Positions 18,230 through 28,147 of a stretch of DNA of 36,238 nucleotides are shown piece by piece. The position numbers and the translations under genes were made by a program. Positions within the stretch are counted from its first letter, which is position 1. Each line of letters starts with the position of its first letter. Under the pieces are notes generated by a model. The model saw only the letters and a list, made by a program, of their open reading frames with translations. It made no database searches and was not told the DNA's origin. Origin of the DNA: Bacteroidales bacterium (GTDB lineage Bacteria > Bacteroidota > Bacteroidia > Bacteroidales > JAGONC01); the NCBI GenBank assembly GCA_028716265.1, contig JAQUQD010000029.1, positions 1 through 36,238 of the forward strand, in the 5' to 3' direction.

Positions 18230-21200
18230 TTGTCAGCATCCATGCCTTGGTCTAAATACAAGCATACACTTCTCATCACAGCCCTTATCCTGGTCGTAGC
18301 ACGAGGTATGGCTCAACCGGTAAAGGTTTTCACACCCGATTCCGCACTTTTTTTAACCGAACTGAATCAGTACCTGGAGACTACCCCCGGTCCGTATCAG
18401 CGGGACATGAAAAACCTGACCGACAAACTGGCTTTTGAATGGCAGTACGGTCAGTTCAAAGAACCCTACCGCAGCAGGATGTACCTGACGGCCAACCGGA
18501 TGCTTCAGGAAAAAATAAAGCCCTATCCTGATTTCTATACCTTCCTTAAAGTGATCCTGTATTTTTATGACACGCGGCAACCCCTGGCAGATTATGACTC
18601 CCTGCATGCCAGTTTCATTTCGTTGCTGGACCTTAGCAGCAAGAAACCTTTCAGTGAGTACCTGCAGAGCCTGGATCGGTTCTTCGAGGATCGGACGCTT
18701 AATGACTACCGGGGTGTAAAATGGAAATGCAGCAAAGCGGATTTTGTTTTTATCTACGACACGGTTCCCCGTTTTTCCCTGAAGAATGTCATACTGACTT
18801 GCTTTGTAAGCCGGGATAGTATCCGGATTGAGAATACGCAGGGAATATTTTATCCGGTTCAAAACCAGTGGAAGGGTTCTGGAGGTAAAGTGACCTGGGA
18901 GCGGGCTGGCTACAGTGCCGATTCGGTATTCGCTGAGCTGGAGGATTATGTCGTTGAACTGAAGAATTCAGGATACACAGCCGATGACGTTACTTTTTAT
19001 CACAAAACCTATTTCAAACACCCGCTTCAGGGGAAGCTGGAAGATAAAGTGACCTCCTTTACATCAAGGGATCTGGCAAATTACCCTGTATTTGAATCGT
19101 ACATCAAACGGATACAGATCGTCAATCTTTTCCGAGATATTCACTTTGACGGGGCTTTCCGGATGGAAGGGGCCGATGTACTGGGATCTGGTGCTGAAGA
19201 CAGGGATGCCGCGGTGACAGTGTATCATAAAAACAAGGAATTCATTGTGCTCAAGTCGCCGCGATTCATCATCCACCGCGACCGGATCAATGCACAACGC
19301 GCTGCAGTGTCGGTGTATTTTGAATCCGATTCGATCTATCACCCGGGACTCCAGTTCAAATATATCGACTCCTCCAGGGAGCTTTCGCTCTACAGGGGCA
19401 ATGAAGGCCTCTCACAAAGCCCCTTCTATGACTCATACCATGAAGTCGACATGTTCTTTGAAGCGTTCAACTGGAAAGTTGGGGATCCATTCATCCAAAT
19501 GGAAAAAATGAAAGGATTGAATCCGAAAAGTCAAGCAAACTTCGAATCCAATCAGTTCTACACGGAGGACAGGTTCGACCACATCATGGGAATAGACCAG
19601 CGCCATCCCTTGATCATGATCAGGAATTTCGTCAGAAACAATCCCGACCGATCTTTCTATATCCCGGACCTGGCTGCCCATCTTCAACAATCCGACGATC
19701 AGGTGAGGGCACTGATCATTCAGCTGACCAACCAGGGATTCCTGAATTATGATGTCGTCTCAGACCGGGCGACGGCAAAGGACAAGCTGTATGATTATAT
19801 CGACGCAAAAAACGGCAAAACAGATTATGATGCCATCTCCTTCGTTTCGGAAGTAGAAGGTCAGAGCAATGCTACTCTCAATGTCGAGACCTTTGATCTG
19901 TTGATAAAGGGTGTCCCCGTAGTAAGCCTGAGTGATTCACAGCAAGTCTATCTCTATCCAAACAACAACGAAATCCTGCTGCAGCAAAACCGGAACTTTG
20001 CCTTCTCGGGCAGGGTACACGCGGGATTGCTGGATTTTTATCCAAAGGAAAGTACATTCGACTATGACTCGTTCAAACTGAATATGCCAGTGATCGATTC
20101 GCTGAGTTTCATGGTACCATCACGCAGGAAAGACAAGAAAAGCAATCCTCCGCTGGAGAGGGTTAAATCGGTGATCAGGAATGTCAACGGTACCCTCTGG
20201 ATCGATCATCCGACGAACAAATCAGGTCTGAAGGATTTTCCCTATTACCCGTACTTTACCAGTGAGGATGATTCCTATGTATACTACAATGATCCTGATA
20301 TACAACATGGGGGTTACAGTGACAGTCTATTCTACTACCAGGTCTACCCGTTCACGTTCGACAGCCTGAACCAGTTCACCACCGAGGGGATCCAGTTCAA
20401 GGGCAAACTGGTTTCCGGGGATATCTTACCCGATATTGAACATCCCCTGTCCGTTCAGGAGGACTACTCACTGGGTTTCGTCAATAGGTCACTGGATGAT
20501 GGATATTCCATTTATCAGGGCAAGGGACAGTTCATGAATGACATTAAACTCAGCAACAACGGATTAAAGGGAAGCGGCGCCATCAAATACCTGGCTTCAA
20601 CGGCCATTTCAGGCGATTTCACTTTCCTGCCCGACCAAGTGACCGGGCCGGTCAATTCATTCTTAATAAAAGAAAGCACCTCAGGGGTGGAATATCCTGA
20701 GGTGGCGGCCGATAGTGGCTATTACCGCTGGCTTACCACCAGGGATTCTCTGTTGGTATCGTCGGTGAAAGATAAGCCGTTCAGCGTGTATCATGACCAG
20801 GCACTGATGAGAGGAACACTGAAACTGACGCCTGAACATTTATACGGGGACGGCACGGTCGCTGTAAAAGATGGCGAAATTGAGTCGAACGATATAGTCT
20901 TCAACCAGCATGTTTTCACTTCCGATACCACCAATTTCCGTTTGCTGACCATGGATAAATCCCAGCTGGCCCTTTCTACCTATGTTTACAAAGCGAACGT
21001 AGACATGAAAGAACGTGTTGGTGAGTTCAGTTCAACGGGAGGCACATCCCTGGTAGAGTTACCCGCCAACCAGTATGTTTGCTTCATGGACAAGTTTGAA
21101 TGGCTGATGGATGAGGAAAAGATCTCGCTTTACAACACACTTTCGGTGGATACCCTGGAAATTGGAAAACTTACCTATAAAGAGCTGATGGATGCTGACC

Positions 21201-22735
21201 TGAAAGGTTCTGAATTCATTTCAACGCATCCCAAACAGGATTCACTTGAGTTCTTCTCCCTAAAAGCATTGTACGATCTTAAAGAGAACATCCTGTACGC
21301 AGAAGATGTAAAATACATCAAAGTGGCTGACGCGGCGGTATTCCCTGTCGATGGCAAGGTGACCATCCGCAGGAATGCCCAGATGGAGCCTCTCGTCGGA
21401 GCTGTGATCATTGCGGATACGACCAGGAAATCCCATGTGATCTATGATGCGACGGTTACTATCCACTCCCGCAAAACGTACAAGGCATCAGGAAAATATG
21501 ATTATACGGATGAACTGGGCAATGTAAACCAGATCCTCTTTAATAATATATCCACTGACAGCAGCAACCGCACCTTCGCTGTGGCCCAGATACCTGATTC
21601 GGTCAGATTCCGTTTAAGCCCATATTTTGATTTCAAGGGGAAAGCCCTTCTGGTCACCTCCAGGGAATTCCTGACGTTTGACGGTGGCTACCGGATCCGG
21701 CAGGACTGTGATCCATTCCCCCCTTCCTGGGTGAAATTCACCGCCGAGGTGGATCCCGGTAACATCGCTCTCCCTGTGGAAGATACCCTGGTGGATGTCA
21801 CGAATAGAACGATCTCAGATGCTCTCGTACTGTCGGCGGGATATGAAATCTATCCTGTTTTTTTCGGAAGGAAGGACCGGATGGATGAGACCGAAATTCT
21901 GACAGCCAGTGGATTCATTGCTTACGATAAGCCCTCGGAGGAATACCGGATCGCTTCCGGTGACAGCCTCGCACGCGCCGAAGGTTTGGATAACTACCTC
22001 AGCCTCAGCAATAAAAGCTGTGTTCTGTATGGGGAAGGAGAGATCCATACAGGATTGAACTACGACGAGGTCAACATGACTACCTATGGTAACGGGACCT
22101 ACTTCATCGTTCCTGACTCGGCTATCTTCAATATGTTCCTGAGCCTGGACTTTTATTTTGCGGAGGAGGTCCTTGGGATCATGACCGAAAAACTCCTGGG
22201 TTCAAACATGCCAGGGATCGATATCACCAGCACATCATACAGAAAAGCGCTCACACACATGGCCGGAAAGGAAGCCGCCGAGGCATTGCTGACGGAATTG
22301 TCGTTGTATGGATCCCTGCGCAAACTGCCGCCGGCATTTCAGCATACCCTGGTACTCTCCGACGTGAACATGGTTTGGAACCAACGAACCAAATCCTACA
22401 TCTCCAGGGGGCAAATAGGAGTAAGCTCCATCCTGGACCGTTCGGTCAACAAGTATGCCGGCGGTGTCATCGAGCTGGCCAAGCGGCGCAATGGGGATGA
22501 ACTGAATATTTACCTTGAAACGGCTGAAAAGGAATGGTTCTATTTCAACTACTCCAACCATATCATGCAGTCCATTTCTTCAGATGACCGGTATAATACT
22601 ACGTTAAGCGAACTGAAAGAGACCCGGAGAGTGCTGAACCTTGAAAACTCAAAAAACATCTATCAGTATATCATATCGACCCGTCAGAAAATGATCGAAT
22701 TCATCAGCCGGATACAGGCAACAGAAAGACGATAA
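18230..22735 (+). CDS. large secreted protein of unknown function
   Basis: 1501 aa continuous ORF; N-terminal hydrophobic signal (LLITALILVVARGMAQ); no family recognised. Confidence 0.8.
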   Translation: MSASMPWSKYKHTLLITALILVVARGMAQPVKVFTPDSALFLTELNQYLETTPGPYQRDMKNLTDKLAFEWQYGQFKEPYRSRMYLTANRMLQEKIKPYPDFYTFLKVILYFYDTRQPLADYDSLHASFISLLDLSSKKPFSEYLQSLDRFFEDRTLNDYRGVKWKCSKADFVFIYDTVPRFSLKNVILTCFVSRDSIRIENTQGIFYPVQNQWKGSGGKVTWERAGYSADSVFAELEDYVVELKNSGYTADDVTFYHKTYFKHPLQGKLEDKVTSFTSRDLANYPVFESYIKRIQIVNLFRDIHFDGAFRMEGADVLGSGAEDRDAAVTVYHKNKEFIVLKSPRFIIHRDRINAQRAAVSVYFESDSIYHPGLQFKYIDSSRELSLYRGNEGLSQSPFYDSYHEVDMFFEAFNWKVGDPFIQMEKMKGLNPKSQANFESNQFYTEDRFDHIMGIDQRHPLIMIRNFVRNNPDRSFYIPDLAAHLQQSDDQVRALIIQLTNQGFLNYDVVSDRATAKDKLYDYIDAKNGKTDYDAISFVSEVEGQSNATLNVETFDLLIKGVPVVSLSDSQQVYLYPNNNEILLQQNRNFAFSGRVHAGLLDFYPKESTFDYDSFKLNMPVIDSLSFMVPSRRKDKKSNPPLERVKSVIRNVNGTLWIDHPTNKSGLKDFPYYPYFTSEDDSYVYYNDPDIQHGGYSDSLFYYQVYPFTFDSLNQFTTEGIQFKGKLVSGDILPDIEHPLSVQEDYSLGFVNRSLDDGYSIYQGKGQFMNDIKLSNNGLKGSGAIKYLASTAISGDFTFLPDQVTGPVNSFLIKESTSGVEYPEVAADSGYYRWLTTRDSLLVSSVKDKPFSVYHDQALMRGTLKLTPEHLYGDGTVAVKDGEIESNDIVFNQHVFTSDTTNFRLLTMDKSQLALSTYVYKANVDMKERVGEFSSTGGTSLVELPANQYVCFMDKFEWLMDEEKISLYNTLSVDTLEIGKLTYKELMDADLKGSEFISTHPKQDSLEFFSLKALYDLKENILYAEDVKYIKVADAAVFPVDGKVTIRRNAQMEPLVGAVIIADTTRKSHVIYDATVTIHSRKTYKASGKYDYTDELGNVNQILFNNISTDSSNRTFAVAQIPDSVRFRLSPYFDFKGKALLVTSREFLTFDGGYRIRQDCDPFPPSWVKFTAEVDPGNIALPVEDTLVDVTNRTISDALVLSAGYEIYPVFFGRKDRMDETEILTASGFIAYDKPSEEYRIASGDSLARAEGLDNYLSLSNKSCVLYGEGEIHTGLNYDEVNMTTYGNGTYFIVPDSAIFNMFLSLDFYFAEEVLGIMTEKLLGSNMPGIDITSTSYRKALTHMAGKEAAEALLTELSLYGSLRKLPPAFQHTLVLSDVNMVWNQRTKSYISRGQIGVSSILDRSVNKYAGGVIELAKRRNGDELNIYLETAEKEWFYFNYSNHIMQSISSDDRYNTTLSELKETRRVLNLENSKNIYQYIISTRQKMIEFISRIQATERR

Positions 22736-22736
22736 T

Positions 22737-23360
22737 ATGATCATCCTGATCCTGATCCTCGCATACCTGCTGGGTTCCATTCCGACATCTGTCTGGGTGG
22801 GTAAGACCTTCTTCGGTATCGACATACGCACCCAGGGAAGCGGTAATGCCGGTGCTACCAATGTGATCCGTGTTCTCGGACTAAAAGCCGGCATCCCGGT
22901 GCTGTTGTTTGACATCTCCAAGGGATGGGCCGCCATCCAGCTGATGCATATTTTTCATGTTCCCCTGGAAGCAGCGGACCAGATTGCACTCCTCAAGATC
23001 GGGCTGGGAGCCTCCGTGGTGATAGGCCATGTCTTCCCAATATTTGCCGGATTTAAAGGCGGAAAAGGAGTGGCTACTCTTCTGGGGGTGGGTATTGCCA
23101 TCTTTCCTGTGGCAACCCTTTGGACACTCGGGATATTCGTTATCGTTTTCTTCGCTTTCCGGTATGTCTCACTTGCCTCCATATCTGCAGCCATCGCTTT
23201 TCCTTTTATCCACATCGTCCTGCTCGGGCACAGGGAGATCTTGCCCCTGATGATCCTGGCCATCGCTATCGCGATCTTCATTCCGCTGACTCACCGTAAG
23301 AACATCCACCGGCTGCTACGCGGCACCGAATCCAGGTTCTGGTTCAGAAAGTCCAGATAA
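22737..23360 (+). CDS. plsY: glycerol-3-phosphate acyltransferase PlsY
   Basis: 207 aa; LLGSIPTSVWVGKTFFGIDIRTQGSGNAGATNVIRVLG; GFKGGKGVAT. Confidence 0.95.
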   Translation: MIILILILAYLLGSIPTSVWVGKTFFGIDIRTQGSGNAGATNVIRVLGLKAGIPVLLFDISKGWAAIQLMHIFHVPLEAADQIALLKIGLGASVVIGHVFPIFAGFKGGKGVATLLGVGIAIFPVATLWTLGIFVIVFFAFRYVSLASISAAIAFPFIHIVLLGHREILPLMILAIAIAIFIPLTHRKNIHRLLRGTESRFWFRKSR

Positions 23361-23389
23361 GCTATCCAGGATGGATTTGGAATTTATCC

Positions 23390-23397
23390 TATCTTTG
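23390..23397 (+). promoter_or_regulatory. candidate -7 element TATCTTTG upstream of mrp
   Basis: Matches Bacteroidetes TAnnTTTG consensus 24 nt before the ATG. Confidence 0.4.
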
Positions 23398-23421
23398 CCT
23401 CCCATTTCTTAAAACAAAACA

Positions 23422-24522
23422 ATGATCACAAAAGAACAGATCATAAATGCGCTCAGGCATGTCGAGGACCCGGATCTCAAGAAAGACCTGATCACCCTGA
23501 AGATGATCGAAAATATTGACATACAGAAAGATAAAATATCTTTTACCCTTGTACTCACCACTCCGGCCTGCCCGTTGAAAGGCAAAATGAAACAGGATTG
23601 CATCGACGCCATCCATCGCCATGTAGATTCCAAAATCCCGGTTGAAGTGGAAGTGACATCCCGTGTGACAAGCCGGAGGAAAGAGGCGGAAGAGGTTCTC
23701 AGGGGGGTAAAGAACATCATTGCCATCGCATCGGGAAAGGGTGGCGTCGGGAAATCCACGATAGCAGCTAACCTGGTAGTGGCATTAGGCCAGACAGGAG
23801 CGCGGGTGGGATTGCTGGATGCCGACATCTACGGTCCCTCGGTGCCTATGATGTTCGGCTTGCCGGTAGCGCGGCCCGACGTCGTCCAGATCGACGGCAA
23901 ACCAAAAGTGATTCCCATCTCCAGACATGGTATCCAGGTACTTTCCATCGGATTTTTCATCGATGCTTCCCAGGCGTTGATCTGGAGGGGGCCAATGGCG
24001 TCCAATGCATTGATGCAACTTTTCAAGGATGTTGAATGGGGCGAACTCGACTACCTGATCATCGACACTCCTCCCGGTACAGGAGATATCCACCTGACAC
24101 TGGCCCAGCAAGTCCCGATGACCGGTGTAGCCATTGTGACCACTCCACAGGAGGTGGCACTGGCCGATGCAAGAAAAGCGATCACCATGTTCAGGCAGGA
24201 ACAGATCCGCGTTCCCGTACTGGGTCTGATCGAGAACATGTCATGGTTCACCCCGGCCGAGCTCCCTGAAAACCGTTATTATATTTTTGGAAAAGAAGGC
24301 GGAAAGAGGCTGGCGGAAGAGTACCACATCCCCCTGCTGGGACAGGTTCCCGTCGTTCAGAGCATCTGTGAATCAGGAGACGAGGGATTGCCCGTCACCC
24401 TGACAGAAAACGCCCCGGGATCTTTGGCTTTCAGGCAAATGGCAGAAAATGTCGCACAGCAGATAGCCATCCGCAATGCGTTATACCCCTCCCCCGTGAG
24501 GCTGTGTCAAAATACAATTTAA
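23422..24522 (+). CDS. mrp: Mrp/NBP35 family Fe-S carrier ATPase
   Basis: 366 aa; N-terminal DUF59/MIP18-like domain; ASGKGGVGKSTIAANLVVAL deviant Walker A; LDADIYGPSVPMMFG. Confidence 0.94.
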   Translation: MITKEQIINALRHVEDPDLKKDLITLKMIENIDIQKDKISFTLVLTTPACPLKGKMKQDCIDAIHRHVDSKIPVEVEVTSRVTSRRKEAEEVLRGVKNIIAIASGKGGVGKSTIAANLVVALGQTGARVGLLDADIYGPSVPMMFGLPVARPDVVQIDGKPKVIPISRHGIQVLSIGFFIDASQALIWRGPMASNALMQLFKDVEWGELDYLIIDTPPGTGDIHLTLAQQVPMTGVAIVTTPQEVALADARKAITMFRQEQIRVPVLGLIENMSWFTPAELPENRYYIFGKEGGKRLAEEYHIPLLGQVPVVQSICESGDEGLPVTLTENAPGSLAFRQMAENVAQQIAIRNALYPSPVRLCQNTI

Positions 24523-24640
24523 CCACGGAGTGCATGGAGGATTCACGGAGATCACGGAGTTTAAATGACTCGTTATCAGTCCTCTGTGTTCTCCGTGGTT
24601 TAATATAAAACATTCATTTTGACACAACCCCGTGCAGGGG
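24486..24640. repeat. long imperfect palindrome (MITE-like), overlapping the mrp 3' end
   Basis: Outer arms (ctgtgtcaaaat / attttgacacaa, flanked by cccct / agggg) and inner arms aaccacggag (24521-24530) / ctccgtggtt (24591-24600). Confidence 0.8.
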
Positions 24641-24692
24641 TAGGGTACACTAATAATAAAACATATAAAGATTTTCAAATAGATATTATAAC

Positions 24693-24700
24693 TATCTTTG
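24693..24700 (+). promoter_or_regulatory. candidate -7 element TATCTTTG upstream of the NifU-C gene
   Basis: TATCTTTG 22 nt before the ATG at 24723. Confidence 0.4.
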
Positions 24701-24722
24701 CCCGCTCAAAATAATTGATATC

Positions 24723-24968
24723 ATGGAGCAAAATCTGCGCAGCGAATTAGAAAAAAAAGTCAGGAATGTCATCGATCAGATCCGTCCCTACCTGCAATCC
24801 GATGGAGGAGATATTGAGTTTATCAACCTGACGGAAGATAACGTGGTGAACGTTGAACTTCATGGAGCCTGTGGTTCCTGCCCCTACAGCCGTCTTACGC
24901 TCAAGAACGGTGTGGAGGAAGCCATGCGGAGAGCGGTCCCCGAGATCAAATCCGTCGAAGCCATCTAA
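24723..24968 (+). CDS. NifU C-terminal-domain Fe-S scaffold protein
   Basis: 81 aa; IRPYLQSDGGDIEFINL and GACGSCPYSRLTLKNGVE. Confidence 0.92.
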   Translation: MEQNLRSELEKKVRNVIDQIRPYLQSDGGDIEFINLTEDNVVNVELHGACGSCPYSRLTLKNGVEEAMRRAVPEIKSVEAI

Positions 24969-24983
24969 CTGCTATCTCTCCTC

Positions 24984-26663
24984 TCAGGAGAGATACCTCG
25001 CCACAATAGGCATTCGCCTCCCCATACCGAACGCTTTGGGCGATATCCGCAGGATGGGAGGTGTCTGATGACGTTTGTACTCATTCGTATTCACCATGCG
25101 AAGCACCTTCCTGACGATCGTTTCATCAAATCCCATGTTGATGATTTCCTGCGGTCCCTGCCGAAGCTCAATATACTGAAAAAGGATGCGGTCGAGCAGA
25201 TCATAATCCGGCAACAAATCAGAATCCAATTGGCCGGACCTGAGTTCAGCCGATGGTGGCTTCTGGATCGTATTGACCGGAATGATCTCTTTCAACCGGT
25301 TGATGTAGCTGGCCAGCTCATAGACCTGCGTTTTATACACGTCCCCCAGCACTGCAAGGCCACCGCACATATCACCATACAGGGTTCCGTAACCGACCGC
25401 AGCCTCGCTTTTATTGGAAGTGTTCAGCAAAATATACCCGAATTTGTTAGCCAGAGCCATAAGGACAACCGCACGGATACGCGCCTGGATGTTCTCTTCC
25501 GTAACATCCGGTGGACGGTCTTCAAACGCGGTCAGGAGCGTGGATTCACAACTCCGGAAAATTTCCTCGATGCTGATGGTCTGACAGGGCACTCCAAGAT
25601 TTTCAGCCAGTTCAACGGCATCCCGGACGGAATGGCCGGTAGAATACCGGGAAGGTAACAAAATAGCATGCACATGCTCGTTACCCAGTGCTTCGGCGGC
25701 CAGAACCAGGGTTACTGCGGAATCGATCCCTCCGGACAGACCAAGGATGGCGTCGCGGAAGCCAAGCTTGCGAAAATAGGTCCGGATACCCAGCACCAGT
25801 GCATCATAGATCAAAGCAATACGGGATGTGTCAAGATTCTGGGGACCCATGATCCCCCTGTCGGAAAGCTGGACGTCCTTCTTATCCTTATCGTAACGAT
25901 AGAACCTGAGATCCTCCTGGAAATAGTTGAGCTCGTCGACCACCTTTCCTCTCCGGTCCACCACCATCGATCCACCGTCAAAGATCAGCTCCGTCTGGGC
26001 ACCAATGTGGTTGACATAAAACACAGGAAGGCCATAGGTGGAGGCATTGCGGGACAGGACATCCCTTCGGATGTTCATCTGATCATAATGAAATGGTGAG
26101 GCGGCGATGTTGATCAGTAGGTCCGGATGCTGCCGGATTAGCATTTCCATCGGTGAAGCGGTATACAGGGGGGTATCCGTCATGTTCCAGAGATCTTCAC
26201 AGATCGTTATGGCTATTTTAATTCCTTTATAATCAATGACTTTAAAATCTTTATTGGGCTCAAAATAACGATATTCGTCAAAAACATCGTAATTGGGCAG
26301 GAGTGATTTATGAGTCATGGCCATTACCTTGCCCCCGGCCAGAAACCAGGCTGTGTTGAAAAGCTTCTTTCCCTTTGGATTGGGATTGAGTGACGGCGAA
26401 CCGACGATGGCAGCTATCCCCGTGCAATCCTGGGCGATGGAATGGATCCCCAGCTCGCATTCATGAATGAAATCGTCAAATTCGAGAAAATCCCTGGGAG
26501 GATAACCCGAAACGGCAAGCTCAGCAAACAGGATCAGGTCGGCGGACTCATCTCTGGCCTGGTGGATGGCTTCCCTGATCTTGCGGATGTTTGATTCAAA
26601 GTTGCCAATATGATAGTCAAGCTGAGCGATCGAAATTTTCACCTGGCAGGGATTAGACGTCAC
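24984..26663 (-). CDS. nadE: NAD+ synthase (glutamine-hydrolysing)
   Basis: 559 aa; nitrilase-type glutaminase domain (ITICEDLWN) plus synthetase domain (LGLSGGIDSAVTLVLAAEALG). Confidence 0.94.
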   Translation of the reverse strand: MTSNPCQVKISIAQLDYHIGNFESNIRKIREAIHQARDESADLILFAELAVSGYPPRDFLEFDDFIHECELGIHSIAQDCTGIAAIVGSPSLNPNPKGKKLFNTAWFLAGGKVMAMTHKSLLPNYDVFDEYRYFEPNKDFKVIDYKGIKIAITICEDLWNMTDTPLYTASPMEMLIRQHPDLLINIAASPFHYDQMNIRRDVLSRNASTYGLPVFYVNHIGAQTELIFDGGSMVVDRRGKVVDELNYFQEDLRFYRYDKDKKDVQLSDRGIMGPQNLDTSRIALIYDALVLGIRTYFRKLGFRDAILGLSGGIDSAVTLVLAAEALGNEHVHAILLPSRYSTGHSVRDAVELAENLGVPCQTISIEEIFRSCESTLLTAFEDRPPDVTEENIQARIRAVVLMALANKFGYILLNTSNKSEAAVGYGTLYGDMCGGLAVLGDVYKTQVYELASYINRLKEIIPVNTIQKPPSAELRSGQLDSDLLPDYDLLDRILFQYIELRQGPQEIINMGFDETIVRKVLRMVNTNEYKRHQTPPILRISPKAFGMGRRMPIVARYLS

Positions 26664-26665
26664 GG

Positions 26666-27349
26666 TCAGAAGATGATCCCGATATTTAAGGATAGCCCAT
26701 TGTAGTGCGCTTTTTCATTCAGCGACTTGTCGATGGCATTGGTGCCCTTCAGAACATTGGTGATCCCATTTTTAAAAGAGAGCGAGGCCACGATGCAGGT
26801 GGATTCGTCGATATAGAATTCAGTTCCGGCTCCGATGAGGACAGAGGTCCTGAAAAGATTAACGTCGTCGGTGATGTCCCGTTTGTTCTCCTCCGCGATG
26901 TTATTGTTTGAGAACCTGAACGAATCATCGGCGGTTGCACCGATCCTGAATCCCGGTGCCAGTCCTAGCTGTCCGAAGAAGGCCCATTTATCGAACTGAT
27001 TGGTCTTCATTTTAATGGACAATGGGATGTCAATGTACTTGAGTTTATAGTCCCTGGTAAGGGTCACGGTATCCGATTCATAGATATCCGGATACTGCAG
27101 CCCGCCGTAATTCCACTCCATATCAAAACCGGTGGCAAAAAAATAATTATCCGTCAGGGTGATATCACAAATGAATCCCCATCCAAATCCGATATCAACA
27201 CCCTGGGATTCGTAACCTTCCGTGTTTGGTTTGAGCCACCCCAGGCTGGGTGATAATTTGATCCCAAACCGGAACGGTTTTGATTGGGCAGTAACACTGG
27301 TCACGGCAACCAGTCCGGAGAAAAAGAGTATGAGCGCGATTTTTTTCAT
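26666..27349 (-). CDS. outer-membrane beta-barrel protein (PorT/OmpA-like barrel)
   Basis: 227 aa; signal peptide; alternating amphipathic strands; C-terminal aromatic (NGLSLNIGIIF). Confidence 0.75.
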   Translation of the reverse strand: MKKIALILFFSGLVAVTSVTAQSKPFRFGIKLSPSLGWLKPNTEGYESQGVDIGFGWGFICDITLTDNYFFATGFDMEWNYGGLQYPDIYESDTVTLTRDYKLKYIDIPLSIKMKTNQFDKWAFFGQLGLAPGFRIGATADDSFRFSNNNIAEENKRDITDDVNLFRTSVLIGAGTEFYIDESTCIVASLSFKNGITNVLKGTNAIDKSLNEKAHYNGLSLNIGIIF

Positions 27350-27484
27350 AGGATCAATTTTTTATTTGAACTTACAAAAATACGAAAAGAAGATAGTTGT
27401 TTGACAGACGAAAAAAAGAGCACGTGAAATAACATTTCACTGAATGTACCGTTTCTCATACTGGATTCTTTCTGCGAAAATCAC

Positions 27485-27492
27485 TATCTTTG
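27485..27492 (+). promoter_or_regulatory. candidate -7 element TATCTTTG
   Basis: TATCTTTG 18 nt upstream of the likely ATG at 27510; suggests the ORF start at 27444 is too far upstream. Confidence 0.4.
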
Positions 27493-27509
27493 CTTCATTC
27501 CTTCAGGCT

Positions 27510-28124
27510 ATGCGGATAAAGAAAACAGCATTCCTCCTGTGTTGTATCCTCCCCGCCCTCTCAACCCTGAGCCAGAACAGGGTGGATTTCGGCTTCAGGG
27601 GAGGCATTTCCACTTCACAGGTATACACAGACCTGAGCGACTATACCAGCGATAAGATCACAGGCTATCAGGGTGGTGCATTCCTGCGTATTTTTTTCAC
27701 CAAACACATCCTTTTTGAACCTGAGGCATACTTCACAAAAAAAGGTGGCGAGCTATTCAGGAATGACAATGGCGACGAAAACCAGATCCATTTTGAGATC
27801 AGCAGTATAGATGTACCGCTTCTAGTGGGAATTAAATTTTTTGATCTGGAGTTAACCAGACTGTTGGTCTATACAGGTCCTGTCATGTCGTTTGCCCATG
27901 AAAAGACCGTCCAATTCATTGAAAACGGCAAGGAAGACTTTCAGAAAAGTGCCGAGCACCTGCTTGAGAGCACCAACTGGGGTTATCAGGTAGGAGGATC
28001 GCTGGATATATTTATTTTCACGTTGGATCTGCGTTATGAATGGGGTCTGAACGATATCTACGAAGGCGATTGCCAGTTCAGGGAGAATGCCTTCCTGATC
28101 GGACTGGGGATCCGGATCTTTTAA
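27510..28124 (+). CDS. outer-membrane beta-barrel protein (PorT-like)
   Basis: ORF 27444..28124; probable start MRIKKTAFLLCCILPALSTLSQNRVDFGFRGGIS (signal peptide); ends in FLIGLGIRIF. Confidence 0.75.
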   Translation: MRIKKTAFLLCCILPALSTLSQNRVDFGFRGGISTSQVYTDLSDYTSDKITGYQGGAFLRIFFTKHILFEPEAYFTKKGGELFRNDNGDENQIHFEISSIDVPLLVGIKFFDLELTRLLVYTGPVMSFAHEKTVQFIENGKEDFQKSAEHLLESTNWGYQVGGSLDIFIFTLDLRYEWGLNDIYEGDCQFRENAFLIGLGIRIF

Positions 28125-28147
28125 CATAGCATAACAGCATTATTCGT

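Noticed and set aside
25068-26099. Two plus-strand ORFs (196 and 143 aa) opposite nadE
   Set aside because: Antisense to the nadE coding sequence with intact motifs.
27424-27440. gtgaaataacatttcac inverted repeat as a regulatory site
   Set aside because: Only 7-bp arms in an AT-rich intergenic region; could arise by chance and has no clear relation to a promoter.
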